Source: Lewinellaceae bacterium
GTDB taxonomy: Bacteria > Bacteroidota > Bacteroidia > Chitinophagales > Saprospiraceae
Length of the DNA: 64,000 nt
Assembly (NCBI GenBank): GCA_020636135.1
Contig: JACJYK010000001.1
Coordinates: forward strand, 3,148,501-3,212,500
Direction: 5' to 3'
The position numbers and the translations under genes were made by a program. Under the pieces are notes generated by a model that was not told where the DNA came from, ran no database searches, and was given only the letters and a program-made list of their open reading frames with translations. This document shows, in pieces, positions 46,003 through 55,376 of this stretch (the first letter of the stretch is position 1; each line of letters opens with the position of its first letter).

Positions 46003-46031
46003 GCCTTGAGCGATGAGCTCAAGGCTTTTTT
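46003..46031 (+). terminator. Terminator after tRNA-Pro
   Basis: GCCTTGAGC pairs perfectly with GCTCAAGGC across a 5-nt loop, followed by six T. Confidence 0.88.
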
Positions 46032-46033
46032 CA

Positions 46034-46073
46034 TGCCCGGCAGCGTGGTAAGCTTGCTTACCTAAGCGGACGG
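46034..46073. repeat. 40-bp direct repeat with hairpin, copy 1
   Basis: The element runs TGCCCGGCAGCG, TGGTAAGCTTGCTTACC, TAAGCGGACGG. Its core GGTAAGC-TT-GCTTACC is a perfect 7-bp stem. The identical sequence recurs at 46195-46234. Confidence 0.9.
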
Positions 46074-46194
46074 GCGTGAAAAAAGTAAGGGCGACAGCCC
46101 GCTCCCTTTTGTAGCTTTGATTCACCCCATCCCCTGGATCGCCGAAGGCAATCCACTTGTTAGCGTTAATAAGTTAATGAGTGCATAAGTTTCG

Positions 46195-46234
46195 TGCCCG
46201 GCAGCGTGGTAAGCTTGCTTACCTAAGCGGACGG
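46195..46234. repeat. 40-bp direct repeat with hairpin, copy 2
   Basis: Identical to 46034-46073. The 121 bp between the copies differ from the sequence after copy 2, so it is the element itself that was duplicated, not a larger block. Confidence 0.9.
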
Positions 46235-46488
46235 AATTTAACCACTAAGGCACATAGGGCACATAGTAGAATATTTTTAATTCGTGCCAATCCTTGCAAT
46301 TCGTGGCAATAAATTGTGTTTACGTATTTACGTGTTCTTGTGTTTCTGTTACCTGCAAACAGCAAACAACAAACAACAAACAGCTTACTTACCCTTTGTC
46401 ATCTTGACTAAGCCAACTGAAAGTGGCGCACGGAGAGATCTCTGTTTACGTATTTCCATATTCTTATGTTTCCAACGCCCGCATTATT
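46235..46488. repeat. Intergenic words and dispersed element, copy 2
   Basis: TTAACCACTAAGGCAC at 46239 is the reverse complement of the array module GTGCCTTAGTGGTAAA with one extra base. AATTCGTGCCAATCCTTGCAATTCGTGGCAAT, ACGTATTTACGTGTT and CAAACAGCAAACAACAAAC follow. The 46-bp element related to 33905-33950 lies in reverse orientation at 46395-46440. No gene is seen in 45989-46488. Confidence 0.75.
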
Positions 46489-48192
46489 TTAATTCAATAC
46501 CAGCTTATCCGCCAACAACCTTTCCTTCAACTTACCATAATCCAGTCCATGAACCCCTACCCCACCATCTAATGCCAGGCAAGCTGCGGTAGCGGCACTC
46601 TGTCCCAGCACCATAAAGACCGGCTCCATGCGGATGCTGCCAAAAGCGATGTGCGTGGCGCTCAGACAGACCGGCACCAGCAAATTGGTACACTCATCCG
46701 GTTTGGGTAAGAGCGACCGGTAGCTGATTGGATATGGAGCACGGACAGGCGCTTCAACATTGCCCTCATTTTTCACAAAACCCTGGGCGTTGATGTAACG
46801 CTGGATATGGTGGGAATCCATCCCATAGGCACCCATCCCAACGGGATCCTCCACCACTTCGAGACCCTCGCAATGGTACTGCGTCATCGTCATCACACCA
46901 TCCATGCGGCGTGCTTCCCGGATATAGAGCTGCTCCTGCCAGCCGTCAGGGCGGGCAAACTCGTCCTTGCAGGTGCCCCAACGCGCCACCTCGTTGCGTA
47001 TTTGGTCCGGTATGCGCGGGTTATTGGCCAGTGTCCACATCAAGCCCTGCTGGTAACTGCGGTGAGCCTCCCGGATCTGCTCCCGCTCGGCATAGCTGGC
47101 TTCCGGATAAGCATAATTCTGGCCGATGAAATCGGTAGAAAAACCGGTGCGGTTGTTGGTATCGGTCTTGCGGTTGGGCATCGACGAGTTGATCCAGGGA
47201 AAGCCCGCCTCCCCGGCCTCGTAATTACGCAACAATAACTCATAGTTGATCTCCTGGTAGTCTGCCGGTTTGGCAAACGGGATGCGGTTGTCCTTGTCGT
47301 CGGTCAGGCACATGCGGAAACAATAAGCCTGCACTTTATGGTCTCCTGCTCCCGGGACGCCCGGTCCGTCCGAATTGATGTAAGGCAACAATCCGCTGGA
47401 TGGATCGCCCGCGACCACATATGGATCGACGCCGTCGACAAAGTTGTGGTTGTAGGCATCGTGGGATACACGGCCAGTCATGGTGGTGTCAGTTATTTGC
47501 GGATGCACGCCATTCAGCGTCTCATGATACGCGCTGTTTGCTTCCCGGCCTACACGGTAGGACACCCCGGCGGCAGCCATCAGGTCGCCCTCGTAAGTTG
47601 CATCAATGAATTCTTTTCCGGTGTAGATCTTGCCACTGAGCATGGTGATGGACCGGATGGCTCCATCTTCCGTTCCGACGCCCGTCTCCCGGTTTAGCTT
47701 TTCATTTAAAACTACCTCCACCTTCTCTTCCTTCAGCCAGGCTTCGTAGATGGCCAAAGCTGCCGACGGCTCGAAGGTCCACATTGAGTTTTCGTTTTCA
47801 GCCGTACGGGTCTGACCGCCATCCTGGTATTCTTCTTTTTTCTGCCATTTCCAATGTTCCGGCTGATCGTACCAGGTCTTGACCCGCTCGTAGAATTCCC
47901 GCGAAATACCTCCGATGGCTACCTTGTTACCGATGTCGGTCTGCCCCAGCCCACCCGTCGTCAAGCCGCCGATGCGAGCTTCCGGCGAGATGAGGATCAC
48001 GGTATGCTCCATGCGAACTGCCTGGATCGCCGCTGCTATTCCGGCCGAGGTCGCACCGTAAATGACGAGGTCGTAGGTTTTCTGTTCAGATTTTGGTTGG
48101 TGGCAACCCATGCTTGCCAGCAATAAAGAAAGAAATATAGCCAGTGTTCTGGTCCTCAGGTTGATGCTCACTAGTGCTTGCCGATTTATCAT
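46489..48192 (-). CDS. FAD-dependent oxidoreductase lipoprotein
   Basis: 567 residues with a lipobox (TLAIFLSLLLASMGC, Cys near residue 30). The FAD-binding N-terminus is VIYGATSAGIAAAIQA, and ISPEARIGGLTTGGLGQTD is the signature of the FAD oxidoreductase group common among exported Bacteroidota proteins. Late motifs LVPVCLSATHIAFGSIRMEPVFMVLGQSAATAA close the FAD site. The substrate is unknown; relatives are often found near polysaccharide-degrading genes. It stands alone on the minus strand between the word-rich gap and a long upstream gap. Confidence 0.85.
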   Translation of the reverse strand: MINRQALVSINLRTRTLAIFLSLLLASMGCHQPKSEQKTYDLVIYGATSAGIAAAIQAVRMEHTVILISPEARIGGLTTGGLGQTDIGNKVAIGGISREFYERVKTWYDQPEHWKWQKKEEYQDGGQTRTAENENSMWTFEPSAALAIYEAWLKEEKVEVVLNEKLNRETGVGTEDGAIRSITMLSGKIYTGKEFIDATYEGDLMAAAGVSYRVGREANSAYHETLNGVHPQITDTTMTGRVSHDAYNHNFVDGVDPYVVAGDPSSGLLPYINSDGPGVPGAGDHKVQAYCFRMCLTDDKDNRIPFAKPADYQEINYELLLRNYEAGEAGFPWINSSMPNRKTDTNNRTGFSTDFIGQNYAYPEASYAEREQIREAHRSYQQGLMWTLANNPRIPDQIRNEVARWGTCKDEFARPDGWQEQLYIREARRMDGVMTMTQYHCEGLEVVEDPVGMGAYGMDSHHIQRYINAQGFVKNEGNVEAPVRAPYPISYRSLLPKPDECTNLLVPVCLSATHIAFGSIRMEPVFMVLGQSAATAACLALDGGVGVHGLDYGKLKERLLADKLVLN

Positions 48193-48853
48193 TCTTTATT
48201 TCTTTTCCAGCTTAATCAGTAAATTAAATAATCTATGGTCTTTTAGTGACGATGTACGACAATAATTGTAATCCCCGCCTGAACGGACGGGCAGGCCCGC
48301 ATGAATGGAGGGGTAGGTCGACCGAGATGGTTGAATAGAGCGAGCGAAGAGATCTATTAAATACTAATCAACGACTAAATTGTATTCGATTGAACATGGA
48401 TTTCTCCATTTCGGCTCATTCTTCGCCTTCAGTCGAAATGACAACGATGATAAAATGTAAATTCGGAATATATAAATCGTTCTACCAATATGCAATTTCG
48501 ATTATCAGCCAAACCTGGTTTTAATTGCTCGGCGACCTATCAACCAAAACTTCTAGAAGACCGAAGCAATCCCTACCAAAATTACTAAGTTCATGCGGGA
48601 ATCGGTTGATTAGCCTGGTCGTTTTGCGAGTTTGCAATTTCAAAGATTTTAATACCCTATTCATCCAAAAAAAGGACTCGTTCGCCTTCTTTACTCGTGA
48701 CCTGATTGCCAGAAAAGACTCATTATTAACCACAATTGTAAGTCCTTTCACCACTTTTGGTTTGAATTCTATACTTTTATTTATCGAAAGTAATATCCAA
48801 TTCACAGGACAAATGCCTCTTCTAGGGCAGCAAATCCTACAAACAAACTCATT
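48193..48853. other. 661-bp gap, mostly without features
   Basis: This gap lies between divergent genes. At 48397-48450 a TTTCTCCATTTCGGCTCATT and GTCGAAATGACAA stretch resembles a diverged form of the dispersed 46-bp element family. The right 330 bp carry overlapping open frames on both strands (48525-48881 plus, 48521-48805 minus), with no family features, so I regard both as chance. No clear promoter is seen. Confidence 0.5.
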
Positions 48854-51214
48854 ATGGCAGACAACAAAGTATCCACTCTAGGGAGCGTTCGTTTAGGTAC
48901 ATGCATTAAAAACGGCACCTTTTTACAGGACCCTATTTTTGCCGGCCCGGTCAGTAATTTCATTCACAACCCAACCAATGAAAGCTCAATGACCGGTCAA
49001 AGCCGTTATACCCATAACGAAATGATGAACAAAGGATCTTTTGGTGTTCATGGTTCGTATTCGGGGGTGGTGAACCTTAAAACAACCATTTCGGGCTACG
49101 TTGGAAATGCAGTAGCTGAAAGCAGCAAAGCAGTAAAAGTCAATTACAGCGCCTTTGTCATCGCCGGACAGGAATACCTGCGCACCAACGACCTTACCAT
49201 TGCGAATTTCATCAATTCCTTGAAAAGCAATGTCAAAAAGGACATGATGGAAGTCTTGGATAACTACAATACCTTGATGAAGGAAGTCAATACAATCGGA
49301 AGCCTCACGATAACCAGTGAGGGATACGACCAAAAAGAAGCCCTGAAATTGGCTTTGGGTAAGTGGCTGCAATCGGTTAACCTCTTTAATGAAACCTATG
49401 GCGATGGATTTGTAGCGGGTTTAACCTGGGGAGCCTATGGCATTCTTGAATTTGAAATGATGAGTAAAGACCGGTCAACGAGTTGGAAATATGGAGCTCA
49501 GGTTGATTTTTCACTGGCTGGAGCTGCCCGTGCCTTCGCCTTGAAATTAGTCTATGACGGAAGCCAGTCTTCCGAAGAAGCCGAAGTAAATGTATCCGTA
49601 CAAAAAGTGGCTAAGGGAAACTATATTGTTCCTCTCATTGCTAAATGGGAAGCAGAATTTCAAGGGAAAGCCTTCGCGGAGCTCGCCAACGTGAATGCAT
49701 TGACCAAACTACCGGAACTAACTATTCCAACCGATCGAATTCCGCAGGCTCCTGAATTGGTAAAGCCGGAAAAAGATACCAGCCTCACAGATAAGCTGGG
49801 AAAAATCAACAACCTGAAACAGTTGGAGGTTTTGGCAAAAGTGCAAGCCTATGAAAAAGTTAAAAAAGAACCGGGCAATGAAGCTCTGAGTCTACAGGAC
49901 TTTTTAAAAGGTGCTCAAGCCAATGCACTGGAGGGACAAGATGAGTTGGATATCGATGCCTTCGTGTTGATCGATCGGGACGATGAAGATGCTGCATTTG
50001 ACGGTTGGTTAAATGGATTGCTGAATGATATCCAACCTGATGAAATTGAAGCTCAACGCGATGAAGTTCCTGGCAGACAGCAACGAATATTGACCAACGT
50101 GGCGGGCGGTACAAAATTGGAAAACGAAGCACCAATGATGCAGGATGAACTCGATAAATCGTTTACACCATTGGGTGCGATTTTATGCAATTGGAGTGAC
50201 CTTTTCCCCTGGTTGTCCAAGGGCATTGACAACCGGCTCTTAAATATATCCGAGTTGAGAGACACGTTGCGCTGGAGAAACATGATCCAGGATGCTCAAT
50301 CCTTGAGCATCTTATACTACACAGCTCATGAAGAAGCTATCAAGATTTCCGAGCATACCAGCCCTTTGCAAATCGCGGATGAATTCGCTGGGATGTCCCT
50401 CATCTTGCAAAGAGAATTGAAGGAAGATAAATACCGTGATGTCATGCGCAAAGCGATCCGAAAATTAGGGAAGAGTTCTAAAACAATTCTGGATGTGTGG
50501 TACAACATCGGCTTCTTAAGGGATGCTGAATTGGGTTTCGGTCTGTTGTGGATGGACGACGAAATTGGCAAAAGCCTGACTTTTGATCGCACCTGGGAAC
50601 CCTGTGGTTATGATGAACGGGCGAAAAACCATTCCGTATACAGCAGTTTTCAGAAAGTGTTGCCTATCATACGTCCCGATGATGGTAGGGTTTTTCTTTT
50701 TGCTAACGGGGGATTTTTAGGTGAAACCGTCCAGCCCCCTCAGTTGGTGGCACCGTATATGTCTAAAACCGATTTCCAGCCAAAGATCCAAATGACTTTT
50801 TCATGGCAGGAAGAGATGGTATCTTTGCTGGGTGGTAAGGAAATTGTCACCGTCACGTCTAATTTCAATGCCTTCCCACTTGAAATAGATCCTACCACCC
50901 GCTGCCTGTATTTTAAGGCTAAAAAAATGAAGTTTTATCCAATCCCTCTATCTGCAGCAGAAGGCAACAACTGGAAAGGAGGTATGGCCGGCAGCCCCAG
51001 TTTAAAATCTTTCAAGGAACTTACCCGTACTCTGGATGACTTACGGAAAGATCTGAAACGCAGTACAAAATGGAATTTTACCCAGCCCAGTTTTGATGGC
51101 GTTGAAAACTATGGTCCCGACACTGGTCTGAACAAGTTAAAGGCTAATCAATATTATGTGGGCATTATTCCAAAACCTGACAATTCGGTATTTCCACGGA
51201 CTACTGTAAAATAG
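48854..51214 (+). CDS. Large unrecognised protein, possible MACPF-like region
   Basis: 786 residues with no signal peptide and no membrane segment. An N-terminal beta-rich part (about 10-270) has GDGFVAGLTWGAYGILEFEM starting at residue 183, followed by SWKYGAQVDFSLAGAARAFALKL; this strand-rich pattern with a Gly-rich turn resembles MACPF/perforin-like proteins, but the match is weak. The middle (about 270-430) is helical, acidic and Pro/Leu-rich; the rest (430-786) has WMDDEIGKSLTFDRTWEPCGY and a compact C-terminal domain. I recognise no catalytic motif. It has no nearby partner; the long AT-rich gap upstream and the word tract downstream set it apart. Confidence 0.6.
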   Translation: MADNKVSTLGSVRLGTCIKNGTFLQDPIFAGPVSNFIHNPTNESSMTGQSRYTHNEMMNKGSFGVHGSYSGVVNLKTTISGYVGNAVAESSKAVKVNYSAFVIAGQEYLRTNDLTIANFINSLKSNVKKDMMEVLDNYNTLMKEVNTIGSLTITSEGYDQKEALKLALGKWLQSVNLFNETYGDGFVAGLTWGAYGILEFEMMSKDRSTSWKYGAQVDFSLAGAARAFALKLVYDGSQSSEEAEVNVSVQKVAKGNYIVPLIAKWEAEFQGKAFAELANVNALTKLPELTIPTDRIPQAPELVKPEKDTSLTDKLGKINNLKQLEVLAKVQAYEKVKKEPGNEALSLQDFLKGAQANALEGQDELDIDAFVLIDRDDEDAAFDGWLNGLLNDIQPDEIEAQRDEVPGRQQRILTNVAGGTKLENEAPMMQDELDKSFTPLGAILCNWSDLFPWLSKGIDNRLLNISELRDTLRWRNMIQDAQSLSILYYTAHEEAIKISEHTSPLQIADEFAGMSLILQRELKEDKYRDVMRKAIRKLGKSSKTILDVWYNIGFLRDAELGFGLLWMDDEIGKSLTFDRTWEPCGYDERAKNHSVYSSFQKVLPIIRPDDGRVFLFANGGFLGETVQPPQLVAPYMSKTDFQPKIQMTFSWQEEMVSLLGGKEIVTVTSNFNAFPLEIDPTTRCLYFKAKKMKFYPIPLSAAEGNNWKGGMAGSPSLKSFKELTRTLDDLRKDLKRSTKWNFTQPSFDGVENYGPDTGLNKLKANQYYVGIIPKPDNSVFPRTTVK

Positions 51215-51359
51215 CAAATCTTTGTCCCTCGAAAAGAGCGAAGCTCGCCTCTTTGTGCTCAAAAAAATCTCAATAGCGATGCGAATTCGAATTCAAAAGA
51301 AGCATTTTCTATTGTGACAATTAATAAAATTCCGTGGCTCTGTGAAGCTGACTGAGGAA

Positions 51360-51400
51360 CGAGGGTCAGTACTCTGTGTTACTCTGTGGTTAATTAAACC
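51360..51400. repeat. CTCTGTG word tract
   Basis: AGTACTCTGTGTTACTCTGT and GGTTAATTAAACC lie in the gap 51215-51439. The same words recur, partly reversed, at 57783-58060. The gap also holds a short AAGAG/CTCTT stem at 51234-51262 but no gene. Confidence 0.6.
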
Positions 51401-51439
51401 ATTAAAATTAAATTACGCCTCGATTAATCCATCGCATCC

Positions 51440-53827
51440 ATGTATTATCAATTAACTAGGCTTTTAATTTTGCTTTCGTTTCTGTTTTTGCTTATCTGTC
51501 CTGTCCTGTCACAAAACCGTGACGAACTCTTCATCCGCGACTTCCTCCAACCCATCACCACCGACAACATCTTTTCCGACCCGGATTATTTCAACTGGGG
51601 ATCTTCCATCATCCGGGATGAGCAGGGCCTGTATCACCTCTTCTATGCGCGCTGGCGGCGCGACCTCACCTTTACCGGCTGGCTGACGCACTCGGAGATC
51701 GCCCATGCTGTATCTGAACATGCCTGGGGGCCGTGGAAATACAAGGAGACCGTGTTGAACGGCCGGGGTGGTGACCACTGGGACGCCATCACCGCCCACA
51801 ACCCCAAGATCAAATATTTCAATGGCAAGTATTACCTCTATTACATCGGCACGCATGCCGGTCCGGAAGGTTTGAGCGAGGCGGAACTCATCGAAACTGC
51901 CCGGACAGGCTATTCTCATAAAAACTGGTGGCCTTTACGCGAGAACCAGCGTACCGGCGTCGCCGTGGCGGAGTCTCTGGATGGCCCCTGGATCCGTCAG
52001 GATCAGCCCCTCATCGAACCCTCCGGCCCCATCACCACCCTCACCGTCAACCCGGCCATCACCCAAGGGCCCGATAGCAAATATTATCTCATCGTCAAGG
52101 GCGACAAACCCAACGAGACGCGCTTCATCCGCGACCAGGCCATCGCGATCAGCGATAATCCAGATGGCCCCTTCGTCATGCAACCCAAACCGGTGATCGA
52201 CAATCTGGACACCGAAGACATGTCGCTGTGGTACGATGACAAGCAACAGCGGTTTTACGGCATCTTTCACGCCGATTCCTTTATTGGTATGATGGCATCA
52301 ACCGATGGCATCAACTGGAAAAAAGCCACCGAATACGTCGTCACCCACAAATACCTCCGGCTGGAGAACGGGGACACCATCCGGCCGGACCGCATGGAGC
52401 GGCCCTTTATCTATTACGAAGATGGGAAACCGGCCGTGCTGAGTGTAGCCATCAAAAAAGGCAACGAATCCTACTGCGCATTTATCCCTATCCGTTATCC
52501 GGAGCATCCGCGTCCCAATCCCCGCCAACTAGCGTGGCAGGAAGCCGAATTGGGAGCGGTCTTCCACTACGACCTGCATGTCTTTGACGGGAAGAAGTAT
52601 ATCCAGGGAGACAACCGCATCACCCCCATCGAAGATTACCAGGTCTTCAACCCCAGCCGCCTGAACATCGACCAGTGGATCCACACCATCAAGGAGGCCG
52701 GATTCAAGTTCGCCCTCTTTACGGCCAGCCACGAGACCGGCTTTGCTTTCTACCAGTCGGAGGTCAACCCCTACTCCATGCGGGCGTTGAACTTCCAGAA
52801 TGGCCAGGGTGATCTGGTGCGCGACTTTGTCGATGCCTGCCGCAGATACGGCATCAAGCCCGGCATCTACCTGGGCATCCGCTGGAATGCCTTCCTGGGA
52901 GTGCATGACTTTAAGGTCGATGGCACCGGTGCATTTCAACAGAAACGACAGGAACAATACAACCGCATGGTGGAAGGTATGGTCAAAGAGATCTGCACCA
53001 ACTATGGCGAGCTATTCGAGATCTGGTTTGACGGTGGTGCGGACGATCCAGCCCACGGCGCTCCGGATGTCTTGCCCATCGTGCAGCAATACCAGCCCAA
53101 CTGCCTCTTCTACCACAACCTGCAGCTGGCGGAAGCCCGCTGGGGCGGCTCTGAGAGTGGCACGGTGAATTATCCCTGTTGGGCCACCTTTCCTTATGTA
53201 TCGGTAGGCACCGGCGCCAGTGGTCATCCCGAGATCGTCGCCAATAACTATGAATTGCTAAAGACGGGAGCCCGCGATGGCCAATACTGGATGCCGGCCA
53301 TGGCCGATGCCCCCCTTCGGGGCTACCAGGGTAGGCACGAATGGTTTTGGGAACCCGGCGATCAGGACCACTTATTTCCTGTCGCCGACCTGATGAATAT
53401 GTACGAAAAGTCGGTGGGCCGCAATGCCACCCTGATCATGGGCCTCACTCCCGACACCAGTGGCCTGCTGCCGGAGGTGGATGTGCAACGGCTGCAGGAG
53501 TGGGGCGCAGCCATCCGTGCTAAATACGGCACTCCCCTCTACGAAACCAGTGGTGAAGGAAATGTCCTGGAAATCACTTTTGACCAGCCCACCACCATCG
53601 ACCGGGTGGTCATCCAGGAGGACATTACCGCGGGAGAGCGGGTGGAGGAATATAGCCTGGAAGTGCTGCATAACAAAGAATGGGTAGAGGTGGAGCGAGG
53701 ATTGGGCATTGGGCATAAACGAATAGTGCAATTCGAGTCGTTTCTAGGTAACGGAATCCGCATTACAAGCCATAAATATCCTGGAACACCGAATATAGTT
53801 AGGATTGCTGTTTATGAGAAGAAATAG
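51440..53827 (+). CDS. GH43-like propeller fused to GH29 alpha-L-fucosidase
   Basis: 795 residues with a signal peptide (LLILLSFLFLLICPVLS). Residues about 30-350 form a GH43-type five-bladed propeller (FNWGSSIIRDEQGLYHLFY; GDHWDAITAHNPKIKYFNGKYYLYY). Residues about 365-690 form a GH29 barrel: LGAVFHYDLHVFDGKK, FALFTASHETGFAFYQSE and YGELFEIWFDGGADDP, where D531 is the expected catalytic nucleophile. The tail (about 700-795) is a beta-sandwich like a carbohydrate-binding domain (VVIQEDITAGERVEEYSLEVL). GH29 releases terminal fucose with retention. The fusion would join a propeller-type glycosidase or binding part with the fucosidase. The frame is intact. Confidence 0.85.
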   Translation: MYYQLTRLLILLSFLFLLICPVLSQNRDELFIRDFLQPITTDNIFSDPDYFNWGSSIIRDEQGLYHLFYARWRRDLTFTGWLTHSEIAHAVSEHAWGPWKYKETVLNGRGGDHWDAITAHNPKIKYFNGKYYLYYIGTHAGPEGLSEAELIETARTGYSHKNWWPLRENQRTGVAVAESLDGPWIRQDQPLIEPSGPITTLTVNPAITQGPDSKYYLIVKGDKPNETRFIRDQAIAISDNPDGPFVMQPKPVIDNLDTEDMSLWYDDKQQRFYGIFHADSFIGMMASTDGINWKKATEYVVTHKYLRLENGDTIRPDRMERPFIYYEDGKPAVLSVAIKKGNESYCAFIPIRYPEHPRPNPRQLAWQEAELGAVFHYDLHVFDGKKYIQGDNRITPIEDYQVFNPSRLNIDQWIHTIKEAGFKFALFTASHETGFAFYQSEVNPYSMRALNFQNGQGDLVRDFVDACRRYGIKPGIYLGIRWNAFLGVHDFKVDGTGAFQQKRQEQYNRMVEGMVKEICTNYGELFEIWFDGGADDPAHGAPDVLPIVQQYQPNCLFYHNLQLAEARWGGSESGTVNYPCWATFPYVSVGTGASGHPEIVANNYELLKTGARDGQYWMPAMADAPLRGYQGRHEWFWEPGDQDHLFPVADLMNMYEKSVGRNATLIMGLTPDTSGLLPEVDVQRLQEWGAAIRAKYGTPLYETSGEGNVLEITFDQPTTIDRVVIQEDITAGERVEEYSLEVLHNKEWVEVERGLGIGHKRIVQFESFLGNGIRITSHKYPGTPNIVRIAVYEKK

Positions 53828-54113
53828 TGTACTCAGTCTAATATAACTTTATGACTAAGGGTGTGTGAAGAGAATTGGTAACGGAGTATTCTGTGCTGAA
53901 AGATTTAGACTGTAGACAACAATGAGGTGACGATCATTATGAAACAAACGAAATCTATATTTCTTAGCATCAAAAATTAATCTGGAATTTTAATGCTTTA
54001 TTAATTCTATTTCAAGACTTGCCATTCAAAATATTGAATACGACAATCGAAATTCAATTAATGCCAGGCTTAAAAAGCATTTTAATAATCAACTCGAACA
54101 AAACTATATAATT

Positions 54114-55181
54114 ATGCAACTACTAGTAAAAAAACAAAAGAAAGAAATTGGACTTTCACCAGATGTATTGTATTTCAGGGGCGACAAGAAGATAGATGAG
54201 GTATTGCTTAGAATTATTGATTTTGATGCAAATAATTTAGAAGAAAACATTGTACAAAAAGTCGAAGAAGTATTGACGTATAAGGACAAAGAAACTGTAA
54301 CATGGTTCAATATAGATGGATTGCATAATGAATCTTTAATGGAGGAAATTGCCAAAGGCTTTCAGTTTGACCCTTTAATTTTGGCAAATGTAATGGATAC
54401 TGAAGCACCCCCAAGAGTACAAGAGTTTGATAATTGCATCTTCATTTCCGCAAAAATGATGAAACAAAATGAATTAAACGTTCAGGAGATTATTGTTGAA
54501 AATTTTAGCCTACTATTAACAGATAAGGTATTAATTTCCTTTCAAGAATCGAAAGGAGACGTTTTCGAACCAATTAGGGAACGAATTAGGGCACAAAAGA
54601 AAAGAATAAGAAATTCTGGAACCGATTACCTGACGTTCGCTCTGCTCGATACCGTAGTGGATAATTACATTTATATACTTAGCATACTAGGTGAAAAAAT
54701 TGAAAAAGTAGAAGATAGTCTTTTACATGACCCAAATCAAAGTACGATAAACGAAATCAATAATCTAAAAAGAGAGCTCAACTATATCAGGAAAAGTATA
54801 CTTCCTGCCAAAGAAATGATACTGAGCCTGTCAAAAATCGAATCGGAATTTATTGACGAAAGTAGCGAAGTTCATTTCAAAGAACTCATTAATAATATCA
54901 CACATGCTACTGATATCTCAAATAACTATAGGGAAATATTATCCGACCAGCTTAATATTTACCATACTACAATGAGCACCAAACTGAATGATATCATGAA
55001 GTTTCTGACTGTCTTCTCGGTCATTTTTATCCCATTGACATTTATCGCCGGAATTTATGGCACAAACTTCGAAGTATTACCAGAGCTTCACTACAAATAC
55101 AGCTATTTTGTTATGCTGGGAGTAATGATTGCCATTGCCATTACCATGTTAATATATTTCAAGAGGAAACACTGGCTTTAA
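54114..55181 (+). CDS. corA: CorA-family divalent cation transporter
   Basis: 355 residues. The N-terminal cytoplasmic domain is strand- and helix-rich, with a long helix (about 190-290: NEINNLKRELNYIRKSILPAKEMI) leading to two membrane segments at the C-terminus. The segment FIAGIYGTNFEVLPEL replaces the usual GMN signature with GTN. CorA channels pass Mg, Co or related divalent ions as pentamers. The gene is markedly AT-rich (visibly so in the third codon positions) beside GC-richer neighbours, which suggests transfer. The 286-bp gap before it is AT-rich and featureless. Confidence 0.88.
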   Translation: MQLLVKKQKKEIGLSPDVLYFRGDKKIDEVLLRIIDFDANNLEENIVQKVEEVLTYKDKETVTWFNIDGLHNESLMEEIAKGFQFDPLILANVMDTEAPPRVQEFDNCIFISAKMMKQNELNVQEIIVENFSLLLTDKVLISFQESKGDVFEPIRERIRAQKKRIRNSGTDYLTFALLDTVVDNYIYILSILGEKIEKVEDSLLHDPNQSTINEINNLKRELNYIRKSILPAKEMILSLSKIESEFIDESSEVHFKELINNITHATDISNNYREILSDQLNIYHTTMSTKLNDIMKFLTVFSVIFIPLTFIAGIYGTNFEVLPELHYKYSYFVMLGVMIAIAITMLIYFKRKHWL

Positions 55182-55376
55182 AACAAAATTTCAAAAAAAA
55201 CATCAATGCAACGAAAAATTATATGGGACAATTGTAAGTTCAATGATTGTAACACCCTGCCATCATCATCTTATCTTGACAGTGAGAGCTACGAAATCAC
55301 ATTCTACTTCACACAAACTTCACACCTACAATCCCTACAAGATGTTAACTTTACCCATATCAATTGATTCAATATC

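Noticed and set aside
45904..46125. A 73-residue minus-strand open frame
   Set aside because: It lies across the tRNA-Pro gene and its terminator on the opposite strand.
48521..48881. Overlapping small open frames on both strands in the 661-bp gap
   Set aside because: They overlap one another and the start of the 786-residue gene and show no domain; most likely chance in AT-rich sequence.
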